From Desulfobulbus sp. (lineage in GTDB: Bacteria > Desulfobacterota > Desulfobulbia > Desulfobulbales > Desulfobulbaceae): a DNA stretch of 12,274 bases. The notes under the pieces are model-generated. The model saw only the letters and a program-made list of their open reading frames with translations. It searched no databases and was not told the origin of the DNA. Below, piece after piece: positions 1-7,336 of the stretch; within the stretch, counting starts at the first letter, position 1; the number at the start of each line of letters is the position of its first letter. Location: NCBI GenBank assembly GCA_030600525.1, contig JAUVLX010000075.1:1-12274 (forward strand), written 5' to 3'. Made by a program: the position numbers and the translations under genes.

Positions 1-259
1 GGCGCTGTTGTCGAGCCTCTTTGAAAAGCCCATTGACCCTGCAACTGTTGTTTGCGGCGAGGTCGGGCTTGCCGGAGAAATTCGGGCAGTAGGCCAGATG
101 GAAATGCGGTTGCGGGAAGCTGAGCGACTTGGGTTTTCCACCTTTATCATGCCCGAATCAAGCATGCGCCAAGTGGAAGGGGCGGGAAAAGCCGGGATGC
201 GATGTGTGCCGGTCCGCACTGTGGATGAACTTGCCGATCATCTCTTTCAGGGAGAGTAA
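1..259 (+). CDS. radA: DNA repair protein RadA, C-terminal part (5' truncated)
   Basis: The open frame enters from the left edge and ends at TAA 257-259. It covers only the last 85 or so residues of a protein usually about 450 long. The visible part is the Lon-protease-like C-terminal domain of RadA/Sms, recognised by the segment GEVGLAGEIRAV followed by RLREAERLGF, which closely matches bacterial RadA. RadA is a RecA-like branch-migration ATPase acting in recombinational repair. Its zinc finger, Walker motifs and KNRFG motif would lie upstream of this window. The in-frame TTG at 8 is internal and not a start. The following membrane-protein gene begins 77 bases downstream and has its own promoter-like sequence, so the two need not be co-transcribed. 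Confidence 0.9.
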   Translation, partial: ALLSSLFEKPIDPATVVCGEVGLAGEIRAVGQMEMRLREAERLGFSTFIMPESSMRQVEGAGKAGMRCVPVRTVDELADHLFQGE

Positions 260-290
260 CAAGCCATTGTGCTTGCCTCACATGCAGCTG

Positions 291-319
291 TTGTTTATGG
301 TGATGCGGTACATTATAGA
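291..319 (+). promoter_or_regulatory. Putative sigma-70 promoter of the membrane-protein gene
   Basis: TTGTTT at 291-296 and TATAGA at 314-319 are separated by exactly 17 bases, close to the TTGACA/TATAAT consensus. A transcript starting about seven bases later would have a short leader carrying GAGG at 328-331 just before ATG 337. This placement argues that the upstream in-frame ATG at 319, which overlaps the -10 box, is not the translation start. The call rests on sequence match only. Confidence 0.4.
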
Positions 320-336
320 TGAAAAAAGAGGATCTT

Positions 337-945
337 ATGGATTTTAAAAAGCATTTTGAGAAATCGTGGCAAGTGTTCACTTCCTTTCTCCCTTCCTTGC
401 TGATTTCTACTGTGGTTCTGCTTGGTGCCTCCATGCTGACCCTTGGCATCTTGGCTCCGGTCCTGACTGCGGGGTACATGCAGTCGCTGCTATTGGCAAT
501 ACGGGAGCAAAGAAAGCCGGAACTAAAAGATTTGTTTGCTGAAATGCATCTTTTCCTACCGCTGGTTGGCTTTGGGATTCTGATAGGGATTGCGGTTTTT
601 CTCGGATTGGCGATGTTGGTTCTGCCTGGATTGGCTGTTATTCTTGCTGTTGCTTTTTTCTGCATATATATGCTGCCGTTGATGACAGATCAGCAGTTTC
701 GCCTTTTTGAGGCGCTGAAGGAAAGCTCCAGAATGGCCATGCAACAGCCGATTACGGAACATCTTGCTGTTGTCGCAGTATACCTGGTGCTTACCTCGCT
801 CGGAAGTTCCACAGGACTGGGCAGTCTGTTTACCACCCCCATGGCGACCCTCTTTGTCCTGTCGGTGTATGAAGCAAAACGGATACGCTTGCTTCCCGGC
901 TCTACTGACAGGGGTACCGCAGATTCCTCCGCAGAGGAGCGGTAG
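337..945 (+). CDS. Polytopic inner-membrane protein of unknown function
   Basis: This is a 202-residue hydrophobic protein. Membrane segments are visible at about residues 18-45, 72-98, 99-118 and 143-180, with an amphipathic N-terminus (MDFKKHFEKSW) and a polar, charged C-terminal tail. The motif LGILAPVLTAGYMQSLL, then a basic loop (IREQRKPEL) and a DLF element, recalls the broad group of DUF975/GDPD-membrane-domain-like proteins. I cannot name the family with certainty, and no catalytic residues are evident. ATG 337 is chosen because GAGG at 328-331 lies five bases upstream. The in-frame ATG at 319 has no ribosome site and sits on the predicted -10 box. It lies between radA and the small LiaF-like membrane gene on the same strand. 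Confidence 0.75.
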   Translation: MDFKKHFEKSWQVFTSFLPSLLISTVVLLGASMLTLGILAPVLTAGYMQSLLLAIREQRKPELKDLFAEMHLFLPLVGFGILIGIAVFLGLAMLVLPGLAVILAVAFFCIYMLPLMTDQQFRLFEALKESSRMAMQQPITEHLAVVAVYLVLTSLGSSTGLGSLFTTPMATLFVLSVYEAKRIRLLPGSTDRGTADSSAEER

Positions 946-974
946 CAGGCAGCCTTGGCTAGAGGAGTTGTGTC

Positions 975-1009
975 AACGTGAGAGCGAATACAAAATTGCA
1001 CGTTTTTTT
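975..1009 (+). terminator. Weak hairpin plus T-tract after the membrane-protein gene
   Basis: AACGTG (975-980) can pair with CACGTT (999-1004) across an 18-base loop, and seven T residues follow at 1003-1009. The position, 30 bases after the stop codon and just before the next ribosome site, suits a leaky intrinsic terminator. The stem is only six pairs and the loop is long, so the call is tentative. Confidence 0.3.
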
Positions 1010-1022
1010 ATAAAGGGATTCT

Positions 1023-1184
1023 ATGGGTTCACAAGTCTTCCCCATTATTTTGATCGTAGTAGGAGCGTTTTTTCTACTTTCTAATCTCGATTTTCTTCCC
1101 ATGGGCCAGGTCAAGGCCATTTTACGGGAATGGTGGCCGCTTATTCTGATTGTAGTGGGGGTGTTGCAGCTCCGCAGGAAATAA
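1023..1184 (+). CDS. Small LiaI/LiaF-type two-helix membrane protein
   Basis: This is a 53-residue protein. Translation from ATG 1023 gives two hydrophobic helices, at about residues 6-20 (FPIILIVVGAFFLLS) and 38-49 (WPLILIVVGVLQL). They are joined by a short loop with NLDFLP and a KAILREWWP segment, and the protein ends in RRK. The repeated pattern of 'P-I/L-ILIVVG' helices with an intervening W-W-P is typical of the LiaI/LiaF-like transmembrane region found in bacterial envelope-stress proteins. Here it stands alone without the LiaF C-terminal domain. AAAGGG at 1012-1017 provides a ribosome site. Its biochemical role is unknown. It converges with the cupin gene, with 30 bases between the stops. 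Confidence 0.7.
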   Translation: MGSQVFPIILIVVGAFFLLSNLDFLPMGQVKAILREWWPLILIVVGVLQLRRK

Positions 1185-1214
1185 GCAGGACGGCCGCAAC
1201 CTTTGGCCAGCTTA

Positions 1215-1571
1215 TTATTGCTCAAGGTCTGTATATTTGTCCTCCGCGAACCTAGGTGTGCACACGGCAAGGAAAAGCAGGTCTTCCTTGCCTGTGTTAC
1301 GGATGCGCTGCCGTACTCCCGCCGGTATCACTGTTGTATCTCCTGTCTTCACGCTTTGTGGAGGCGTATCGCCGATTTCCACCTCCCCTTGCCCTTCAAG
1401 GATAAGGTACCGCTCAATGATTCCATCAAGGCTGTGCCACCTGGTGGTTGTGCCGGGCAAAACTCTGGCCTGTGCAACCGAGCATGCCGGATCATGTGTG
1501 GTGTTGTATAGTTCGGTAATAAAGCACCCTTCACGGAAATAAAATTCCTTTTTTTCTGTTTGTTCCTTCAT
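1215..1571 (-). CDS. Small single-domain cupin protein
   Basis: This 118-residue protein is one conserved-barrel (Cupin_2-type) domain. Cupin motif 1 is visible at residues 40-60: G40, H46, E53 and G60. Motif 2 is at residues 77-92: G77, P83, G85 and N92. The usual second histidine of motif 1 is Leu48 and the histidine of motif 2 is Gln88, so only two of the four classical metal ligands remain. The conserved CTPRF near the C-terminus (about residues 108-112) suggests a defined subfamily. No substrate can be inferred. The start ATG is preceded only by a purine-rich stretch (aagaaaaag), a weak ribosome site. It lies downstream of the LysE-type exporter on the same strand after a 123-base gap containing a hairpin. 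Confidence 0.8.
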   Translation of the reverse strand: MKEQTEKKEFYFREGCFITELYNTTHDPACSVAQARVLPGTTTRWHSLDGIIERYLILEGQGEVEIGDTPPQSVKTGDTTVIPAGVRQRIRNTGKEDLLFLAVCTPRFAEDKYTDLEQ

Positions 1572-1640
1572 CTTTTTCTTTTTTCAAAATTAAATTGAAT
1601 AAAATTACCCCAGAGGCTGGAAAACCTCTATCTCCAACAA

Positions 1641-1667
1641 GGGGTGGGAACCTATTTTTTCCACCCC
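1641..1667. other. GC-rich inverted repeat between exporter and cupin genes
   Basis: GGGGTGG (1641-1647) and CCACCCC (1661-1667) form a perfect seven-base inverted repeat with a 13-base loop. It lies 28 bases beyond the stop of the LysE-type gene on the minus strand. It could act as a weak terminator or processing site for that transcript. No T-tract follows on the minus strand, so I do not call it a terminator. Confidence 0.3.
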
Positions 1668-1694
1668 CCAAAGTTTGGTCTTGAGCAGACGCAA

Positions 1695-2303
1695 TTAATC
1701 GAGAAAGAGTAAAATTCCAAAGAGAGAGAGCATCAGGCCTGAGAGTTTTTCCAAACCGAAAATCCATCTTTCCAGGTAACTTTTGGCTCGCCTGTTGCCA
1801 AGAACCACTGCCACCCCCATATCCCAGGCAAAGACTATACTGACCATCCACAGCCCATACAACGCGCGTGCTATAAGTGGTGTCTCGGCCGATACCATGA
1901 CTGTAAACAGGGAAAGGTAAAAGATCGCATTTTTGGGATTGAGAATTGCTGAGGTAAAGCCAAGAGCAAATTGGTGGACAAAAGATGATTGGTGCAGCAC
2001 TCCTCCTTCGGCATTTTGACTTATGGGTCTTTGAGGGGCTCGCAGCAATAGGTAACCGATGTAGATGAGGTAGCCGCTGCCCAGGTATTTGAGTACCGAC
2101 ATCAACGGGTTCATGTCGCGCACTGCTTCCAGACCGAGAACGGCAATGATTAAATAGATTGCATTGGCAGTAGTAATGCCAGCGCAGACAGAGAAGGCAT
2201 AGCGCATCGGCATCCGCAGTGCTGTACGCATGATCAGAAAAAGGTCAGGCCCGGGACTGAGCAGGGCCAGAAAGTGGGCTGAGGCAATCAAAATAAATTC
2301 CAT
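1695..2303 (-). CDS. LysE/RhtB-family amino-acid or metabolite exporter
   Basis: This is a 202-residue integral membrane protein with about six hydrophobic segments. The family hallmark SPGPD is at residues 16-20 in the first helix. The conserved GFTSAILNPKNAIFYLSLF segment (NPK at 122-124) is near the middle. LysE/RhtB proteins export amino acids such as lysine, threonine or homoserine lactone, and the substrate here cannot be told. The frame opens 11 codons earlier, but the start chosen at 2303 has GGGAG (2310-2314) six bases upstream and gives the expected N-terminus MEFILIASAHF. It is transcribed divergently from the TPM-TPR lipoprotein gene. The shared 108-base intergenic region holds an inverted repeat. 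Confidence 0.88.
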   Translation of the reverse strand: MEFILIASAHFLALLSPGPDLFLIMRTALRMPMRYAFSVCAGITTANAIYLIIAVLGLEAVRDMNPLMSVLKYLGSGYLIYIGYLLLRAPQRPISQNAEGGVLHQSSFVHQFALGFTSAILNPKNAIFYLSLFTVMVSAETPLIARALYGLWMVSIVFAWDMGVAVVLGNRRAKSYLERWIFGLEKLSGLMLSLFGILLFLD

Positions 2304-2330
2304 TGTGTACTCCCTTTTTTTAAAGCCATG

Positions 2331-2360
2331 GTACAATGGCGTTGCATGCCCATCTTGTAC
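2331..2360. promoter_or_regulatory. Operator-like inverted repeat in the divergent intergenic region
   Basis: GTACAA (2331-2336) and TTGTAC (2355-2360) are perfect inverted arms. TGG/CCA extends the pairing with a two-base bulge, and GCATGC lies near the centre. TTGTACAA at 2355-2362 is itself a palindrome. The location between the divergently transcribed exporter and lipoprotein genes suits a regulator-binding site. No known operator is recognised, and chance is possible. Confidence 0.3.
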
Positions 2361-2411
2361 AAAATTGACGAAACGCTAACACCCCACCGAAACATCTCAG
2401 AGGAATTAACT

Positions 2412-4061
2412 ATGCTTCAGCGTTATCGATACCTGTGGTTTCTTCCAATGATTACGGGATTACTGTTGTTTTTTGGTTGTTCTACAGATAAAGACCAAAA
2501 TCTGGAAACTCTCCTGGCCCAACGGCCAGATCAGCAGCAGTTGGTGTTTGACTCTGTTGGCACCATGGATGATCTGCTTGAGTCCACCACCAAGGCGTTG
2601 GTTGATTTTCGTGATCGGCACCAGATAGAGATGCTTATTGTTGTTCTGCCTTCCCTTGACCAGCAGCATACGATTAGTGAAGCGGCGGTTCTGCTTTTCA
2701 GTAGGTGGCAGATCGGCCTGGAAATGCTGGGAGGTGGGGTGTTGCTCCTGCTTGTTGAAGATAGCAAGGAGGTAAAACTGGAAATAAGTTATGAGTTGGA
2801 ATCCATTTTTACCGACCACTTTACCGGCTCTGTTGAGCGGCGGCAACTGCGTTCCCGTTTTATTGCCGATGAGTTGGAAATTGGCCTTATTGCAATTATG
2901 GAAGAGCTTGAGGCAAGAGCCCAGCTACTGCATGCTGATATTGCTGTTGAAGATGCTATCAGCAAACGTGATGCCCGATATCTCTCCCAGGGAGCAGGTG
3001 CAAGGATTGCCCTGGAGCCGTTGGAGGTTGTTGTTGCTTCTTCAACCAGCAAGGTGAATACACGCTATCCCGCAGGGGCAACGATTGATGAAGCCTGGCA
3101 GAGTTTGCTTATGCGCTGGAAGGACCAGGAACGTGACCCTTTTCTCCAGGTTTTTTTACCAACGGGCCGTCTTTCTTATCGCGATTTTGCCACCATGCCC
3201 AAAGGGCGCCTTTCCCAGCAGTACGAGACGTACAGCAACCGGCACTACCAGGTGTTGGAGGATGGGAATAATGGCGTGATCTATTTTGGAAAGAAGGAAG
3301 GATGGGACAATGCCCCTTTCCTGTTTTGCCGTACCCGCGAAGGGTGGCAGTTTGATTTGGTCAATCAAAAGAAATTTATCCGTATGGGGCCTTCTCCCTC
3401 GTGGGGAGTAGAGTTTGGTGCACACCCTTATGTGCTTCTCTTATGGGATGCCTTTCGGTTTTACGGCCAGGATATTCCCTTAAGCGGGGAGGAGTTGTAC
3501 GATAGCGGCAATGATACAATTATCGCAGCCTCCATAGAGGCTCTGGAAGCAGAAGTCGTAGCTGGTAAGGAGGATTTTGTAACTTTGCTTCAACTCGGCA
3601 GACTGTATACCCTTACATCCATGAGCCGTAAAGCCATGAAGAAATTGAAACAGGCAATCGCCCTTCAACCACAAGATCCGCGTCCTTACCTGTATCTTGC
3701 TATTGCTCACGTTAACGGATTCTACCAGTATGACAGTGGATTGGAAATGCTGGAAACCGCTCGCGAAAAAGGCGGCAACGATCCTTTTCTTGCCAATTTT
3801 ACGGGGTATATTTTATACCAGAAAAAACAGTACCAAAAGGCTGCCGCATCATTTGAAGAGGCAATTCAACTAGATCCGGAAAACAGTTACAGCCAGTACT
3901 ACCTTGGCTATACCTATGCCTGGCTGTATAACAAAACCAAAGATGGTGCTAAAAAGAAGGAATATAAGCAGCTTTTCAACCAGTACGCTGACAAGGCACG
4001 ATCTTCAGCAACCATCCATCCGGCGCGCATCAGGCGACTTGAGGATTGGTTAAAGAAGTAG
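2412..4061 (+). CDS. Lipoprotein with N-terminal TPM domain and C-terminal TPR repeats
   Basis: This is a 549-residue protein. A hydrophobic signal (residues 8-22) ends in FFGC, with Cys23 the likely lipidated residue. This is a slightly non-canonical lipobox, with Phe at -3. Residues about 45-172 match the TPM fold: the VFD...LL..A entry, LFSRWQIG, GGGVLLLLVEDSKEVKLEISYELE, then the FTDH...RF...ELEIGLIAIMEEL tail. Residues 200-380 match nothing I recognise. From about 385 to the end are TPR-like helices, clearest at 389-420 and 457-490 (with FEEAIQLDPEN). TPM proteins often act in membrane-protein quality control or photosystem assembly, and TPRs bind proteins. An envelope scaffold or assembly factor is therefore an inference. 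AGAGG at 2399-2403 supports ATG 2412 over an upstream ATG at 2328 that overlaps the divergent gene's leader. Confidence 0.82.
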   Translation: MLQRYRYLWFLPMITGLLLFFGCSTDKDQNLETLLAQRPDQQQLVFDSVGTMDDLLESTTKALVDFRDRHQIEMLIVVLPSLDQQHTISEAAVLLFSRWQIGLEMLGGGVLLLLVEDSKEVKLEISYELESIFTDHFTGSVERRQLRSRFIADELEIGLIAIMEELEARAQLLHADIAVEDAISKRDARYLSQGAGARIALEPLEVVVASSTSKVNTRYPAGATIDEAWQSLLMRWKDQERDPFLQVFLPTGRLSYRDFATMPKGRLSQQYETYSNRHYQVLEDGNNGVIYFGKKEGWDNAPFLFCRTREGWQFDLVNQKKFIRMGPSPSWGVEFGAHPYVLLLWDAFRFYGQDIPLSGEELYDSGNDTIIAASIEALEAEVVAGKEDFVTLLQLGRLYTLTSMSRKAMKKLKQAIALQPQDPRPYLYLAIAHVNGFYQYDSGLEMLETAREKGGNDPFLANFTGYILYQKKQYQKAAASFEEAIQLDPENSYSQYYLGYTYAWLYNKTKDGAKKKEYKQLFNQYADKARSSATIHPARIRRLEDWLKK

Positions 4062-4086
4062 GGCCGGTGTGGTTTTGTGGTGAATG

Positions 4087-6279
4087 CTATTTAACGGTGT
4101 CAAACTTCCAGATATTGGCGAGATCGTGGGTGTGATCCTGATCCTCGGGCCTGTCGGGCGTCGTGTAAATGACCCTTTTTAAGGGGCAGTCAAATACCGC
4201 TTCATCGTGGTCCTTATGTGCATCAGCATAGACGGCATTGAGCGCTTTTTCCATGGTTGGATAGAAGTGTTGAATACCGATTTCCTTGATCATCCCGGTA
4301 CGGATCAGCACGTCTGTCATTGAGCGATGCACACCACTAAAAGAGATAGTGATACCAGCCCGACGCACTCGGTCGACGATCAGTCTCAGTGCTTCTATTC
4401 CAGAGGCGTCAATCATACTTATCCCGGATGATTCAATAATGATGTGGTTTAGGTCGGTTTTGCTTTCCATATGATCGAGTACCTTGTCTTCAAGATAGCT
4501 GGCATTGGCAAAAAAGAGAGACCCTTCAAACCGGACCACATCGATATATTTGCATTCTTGCAAACCATGGGAAAGGGCGCCATGCAGGTATTGATCCTCG
4601 CCCCTGGAGAGGGACACAACCTGGGGGCGCATGCTCTTGTAGAGGAATATGACGATCGAAAGTACCGCCCCAATGAGAATACCCTTGTCCAAGTGTGGAG
4701 CAAAGTAGAGGGTGGAGAAAAAGGTGATGACCACTATTGCCCCGTCGTACCATTGTGCTTTCCAGCTGTGAATCAACCCTTTAAGGTTTATCAGACCCAG
4801 TACGGCCAGCATGATGATGGCAGCCAGTACACTCTGTGGAAGATGATAGAGTAGCGGAGTGAGAAAGAGCAGGACCACTACCACGGCCAGGCCGGTCAAG
4901 ACTGATGCCATGCCACTGACAGCCCCTGCCTGGAGGTTGACTGCAGAGCGGGAAAAGGACCCAGAGGTCGGATAGCTTTGCCCCATCGCACCAATGATAT
5001 TACCAAGGCCCTGGCCGATGAGCTCTTGGTTTGGGTTCAATCGGTCGCCGGTTTCGGCTGCCATGGCCTTGGCAATGGAAATAGCCTCCATAAAGCCAAT
5101 AATGGCAATGATCACCGCATAGGACAACAATCCTTTGACGGTCTGCAGTTCCAGAGTTGGTATACTAAAACCAGGCAGCCCTTTGGGCACTGTGCCGATA
5201 ACACTGCCGCCGCCGATCATGGTGAAGTTTTTGCTATCCTGGGGCTGGGGGCTTACCTTTATCCGCCAGGTACGTTTGTCGCTCTGGGTATCTGGCGGTA
5301 GTTCGTCGCGCAGGTAATACCCGTCGGCTTCACCTCCCTTTACCTTGTGAAAAAGCATAGACCTCGCAAGGTTACGATGGGTTGCCGCATGGTTGTCCGC
5401 TACCCTGATCTTGTGGGAAAGCATGTCTATTTCTTGGAGCAGTATAATCCACTCCTTGCTGCCCGTTTCAGCCTCTGTAAGATTCTGGCTAAGGGCGGAT
5501 CGCTGCTCCATCAGTTTACTGTAGAGCCTGGACTGAATATGGTAGGTCCAAAGTATGTTCTTGGCCTTTTGGGAGCGAATGTTTTCAACCGTTGTGGTTT
5601 GGTTGTTTTCAAAACCGATCATGGCAGAGATCACAATGGCTGCCGTGACCACGATCAGCACATTGGGCAGGCGGGGCGCATGTTTTTTGAGAAGGATCAT
5701 TCCTGTAAATGTGGCTAGTCCAATCAGCAAGGTGGGCCAGTGGGTGTAGTGGATGGCCGCTGTTACTACCCGGAACAGGGTTTCGTAGTGATGTGGGGCC
5801 GTGTCTACCACCACCCCCAAAAATTTTGAGAGCTGCGACGATGCAATAATCAGGGCTGCAGCATTGGTGAAACCGATGATGACAGGATGAGAAAGGAAGT
5901 TGACCACTAGTCCCAGGCGCAATACCCCAAGCAGCAACTGAAAGAGACCTATCATAAGGGAAAGGAGAATGGCATAGCCGATATAGGCCTCACTACCGGC
6001 AGTTGCCAGTGGTGCCAGAGAGGCTGCCGTCATCAGGGAAACCACCGCGACCGGTCCGGTTGCAAGCTGGCGACTGGAACCAAATAATGCTGCGACTATT
6101 GGTGGCAGGAAGGAAGCATAGAGGCCATAGTAGGCAGGAAGACCTGCAAGCTGCGCGTAGGCCATGCTCTGCGGGATAAGGACCAGGGCAACGGTTAGCC
6201 CGGCCATGGCATCCGCCCGTAATTGGGTACGGGTATACCCGTGGAACCAGTCAGTAAAAGGGAAGATTTTTTTCAGCAT
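4087..6279 (-). CDS. SulP-family anion transporter with STAS domain and extra domain
   Basis: This is a 730-residue SLC26/SulP transporter, longer than the usual 550-600. The N-terminal half has the family's LRADAMAGLTVALVLIPQSMAYA start and GLYASFLPPIVAALFGSSRQ (residues 52-71). The second half carries PTSGSFSRSAVN (437-448), the SulP anion-binding signature. The cytoplasmic STAS domain is at about 575-685, with SSGISMIDASGIEAL at 617-631. Residues about 224-358 are an insertion rich in charged and helical sequence, placed after seven helices and therefore probably periplasmic. Substrates could be sulfate, bicarbonate or another anion, and the sequence does not decide. The polar C-terminal tail after STAS is rich in D, H and P. 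It converges with the lipoprotein gene across 25 bases. Only a weak ribosome site is seen at the start. Confidence 0.92.
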   Translation of the reverse strand: MLKKIFPFTDWFHGYTRTQLRADAMAGLTVALVLIPQSMAYAQLAGLPAYYGLYASFLPPIVAALFGSSRQLATGPVAVVSLMTAASLAPLATAGSEAYIGYAILLSLMIGLFQLLLGVLRLGLVVNFLSHPVIIGFTNAAALIIASSQLSKFLGVVVDTAPHHYETLFRVVTAAIHYTHWPTLLIGLATFTGMILLKKHAPRLPNVLIVVTAAIVISAMIGFENNQTTTVENIRSQKAKNILWTYHIQSRLYSKLMEQRSALSQNLTEAETGSKEWIILLQEIDMLSHKIRVADNHAATHRNLARSMLFHKVKGGEADGYYLRDELPPDTQSDKRTWRIKVSPQPQDSKNFTMIGGGSVIGTVPKGLPGFSIPTLELQTVKGLLSYAVIIAIIGFMEAISIAKAMAAETGDRLNPNQELIGQGLGNIIGAMGQSYPTSGSFSRSAVNLQAGAVSGMASVLTGLAVVVVLLFLTPLLYHLPQSVLAAIIMLAVLGLINLKGLIHSWKAQWYDGAIVVITFFSTLYFAPHLDKGILIGAVLSIVIFLYKSMRPQVVSLSRGEDQYLHGALSHGLQECKYIDVVRFEGSLFFANASYLEDKVLDHMESKTDLNHIIIESSGISMIDASGIEALRLIVDRVRRAGITISFSGVHRSMTDVLIRTGMIKEIGIQHFYPTMEKALNAVYADAHKDHDEAVFDCPLKRVIYTTPDRPEDQDHTHDLANIWKFDTVK

Positions 6280-6382
6280 CGATTACCAGCAGCGAAAGAG
6301 TGGTGGGGGCAGGTAAACCGTAACTAATGATACCGCAAATACGCTCAATCACAAATATAATTTTGAACAAGCTGCAATCGTC

Positions 6383-6721
6383 TCAATGCCCTAACTCGTC
6401 AAGTAGCCGGATCACTTTAAGCCCTTCCCCAACCCCGGTGGTGCCGCTCATTGCCATGTTGACACTGATGGTCTCCATGATTTCCGCTCTGGTTGCACCG
6501 GCATCAATCGCGTGCATGGTCTGGGCGATAATGCAGTTTTCACAACCGGCCCGTAACCCAATGGCAAGGGCCATCAGTCTTTTGGTCTTTTTGCTGAGCG
6601 CACCGTCCTTGTAGGTCGCTTCCCACTTGGCTGCTTCAAGCTCCATTATTTTAGGGAGTTCCTGGCGCAGTTTCTCCACCAGGGCGAGCCGGGTGCTGTT
6701 TTTATCAGTAAGTGTTTCCAT
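6383..6721 (-). CDS. AhpD-like carboxymuconolactone decarboxylase (CMD) family protein
   Basis: This 112-residue helical protein contains the CMD/AhpD core: LMALAIGLRAGCENCI then HAIDAGATRAEI. The redox pair is Cys60-Cys63 (CENC). In AhpD proper, a Glu twelve residues before the first Cys and a His four after the second form a proton relay. Here those positions are Arg48 and Gln67, so full AhpD-type peroxidase chemistry is doubtful, though thiol redox activity remains possible. It starts 27 bases after the nitroreductase stop on the same strand, suggesting one operon. A weak AAAGAG precedes the start. Confidence 0.85.
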   Translation of the reverse strand: METLTDKNSTRLALVEKLRQELPKIMELEAAKWEATYKDGALSKKTKRLMALAIGLRAGCENCIIAQTMHAIDAGATRAEIMETISVNMAMSGTTGVGEGLKVIRLLDELGH

Positions 6722-6748
6722 CGGGGCTCTTTGTTTAAAGTGGTCGGA

Positions 6749-7282
6749 TCAACGCCTGTTGTCAAATTGATCGTAGCTTACCTGGTTGTGGAGCAGGGTG
6801 TCGGCAGCATGGCCATCTTTTTCCTCTACCGGGTGACCGATACCTATAATGGCTACCGGCAGGATGTTTTGCGGTAAGTTGAGGACGTTGCCCAGGTACT
6901 GCTGGGATGATTGCTGCTCGTTATGTTCACGGAGTCTGATTTGGACCCAGCAGGAACCAAGGCCCATGTCTGTAGCCGCAAGGTGGAGGATAAGCGAAGC
7001 AATGGACGCATCTTCCACCCACACATCGGTTTTAGAGCTGTCAGCACAGACAACAATGGCCAGTGGGGCATTTTTTAAAAAGGTTGCACCATGGGGCTTT
7101 GCCACTGCAAGCTTCTGGATTCGTTCTTTATCCTGGACCACGACAAATTCCCAGGGATTGATCCCTTTGGAGGACGGGGAACGAAGTGCAGCTTCAAGCA
7201 GCAGGTTAATGTCTTCCTGACTGACTGGTTTGTCCTGGAATCGACGAATGCTTCTTCTTTTTCTGAGTAGATCGATAAGCAT
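6749..7282 (-). CDS. Nitroreductase-family FMN oxidoreductase
   Basis: This 177-residue protein has the classic nitroreductase entry RRSIRRF (residues 9-15), which binds the FMN phosphate, then SPSSKGINPWEF (38-49). A conserved middle region follows (ASIASLILHLAATDMGLGSCWVQI), and then IIGIGHP near the C-terminus. Such enzymes use NAD(P)H to reduce nitro-aromatics, quinones or flavins, usually as homodimers in the cytoplasm. The physiological substrate is unknown. The frame opens four codons upstream, but GAGG (7289-7292) six bases before ATG 7282 fixes the start. It sits between yjdM (54-base gap) and the CMD gene (27-base gap), all on the minus strand, consistent with a small redox operon. 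Confidence 0.9.
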   Translation of the reverse strand: MLIDLLRKRRSIRRFQDKPVSQEDINLLLEAALRSPSSKGINPWEFVVVQDKERIQKLAVAKPHGATFLKNAPLAIVVCADSSKTDVWVEDASIASLILHLAATDMGLGSCWVQIRLREHNEQQSSQQYLGNVLNLPQNILPVAIIGIGHPVEEKDGHAADTLLHNQVSYDQFDNRR

Positions 7283-7336
7283 AAAGGACCTCATACATGT
7301 TTGATATAAGGGGCACAGGGCAGTGAATGAGCCTGC

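Noticed and set aside
147..665. Long minus-strand frame of 172 codons opposite the radA end and the membrane-protein gene
   Set aside because: It is rich in R, P and K with no recognisable domain and lies antisense to two better-supported genes. It looks like a shadow frame.
2328..2411. N-terminal extension of the lipoprotein from ATG 2328
   Set aside because: It would put 28 polar residues before a clear lipoprotein signal, has no ribosome site, and runs through the leader of the divergent exporter gene. ATG 2412 has AGAGG in place.
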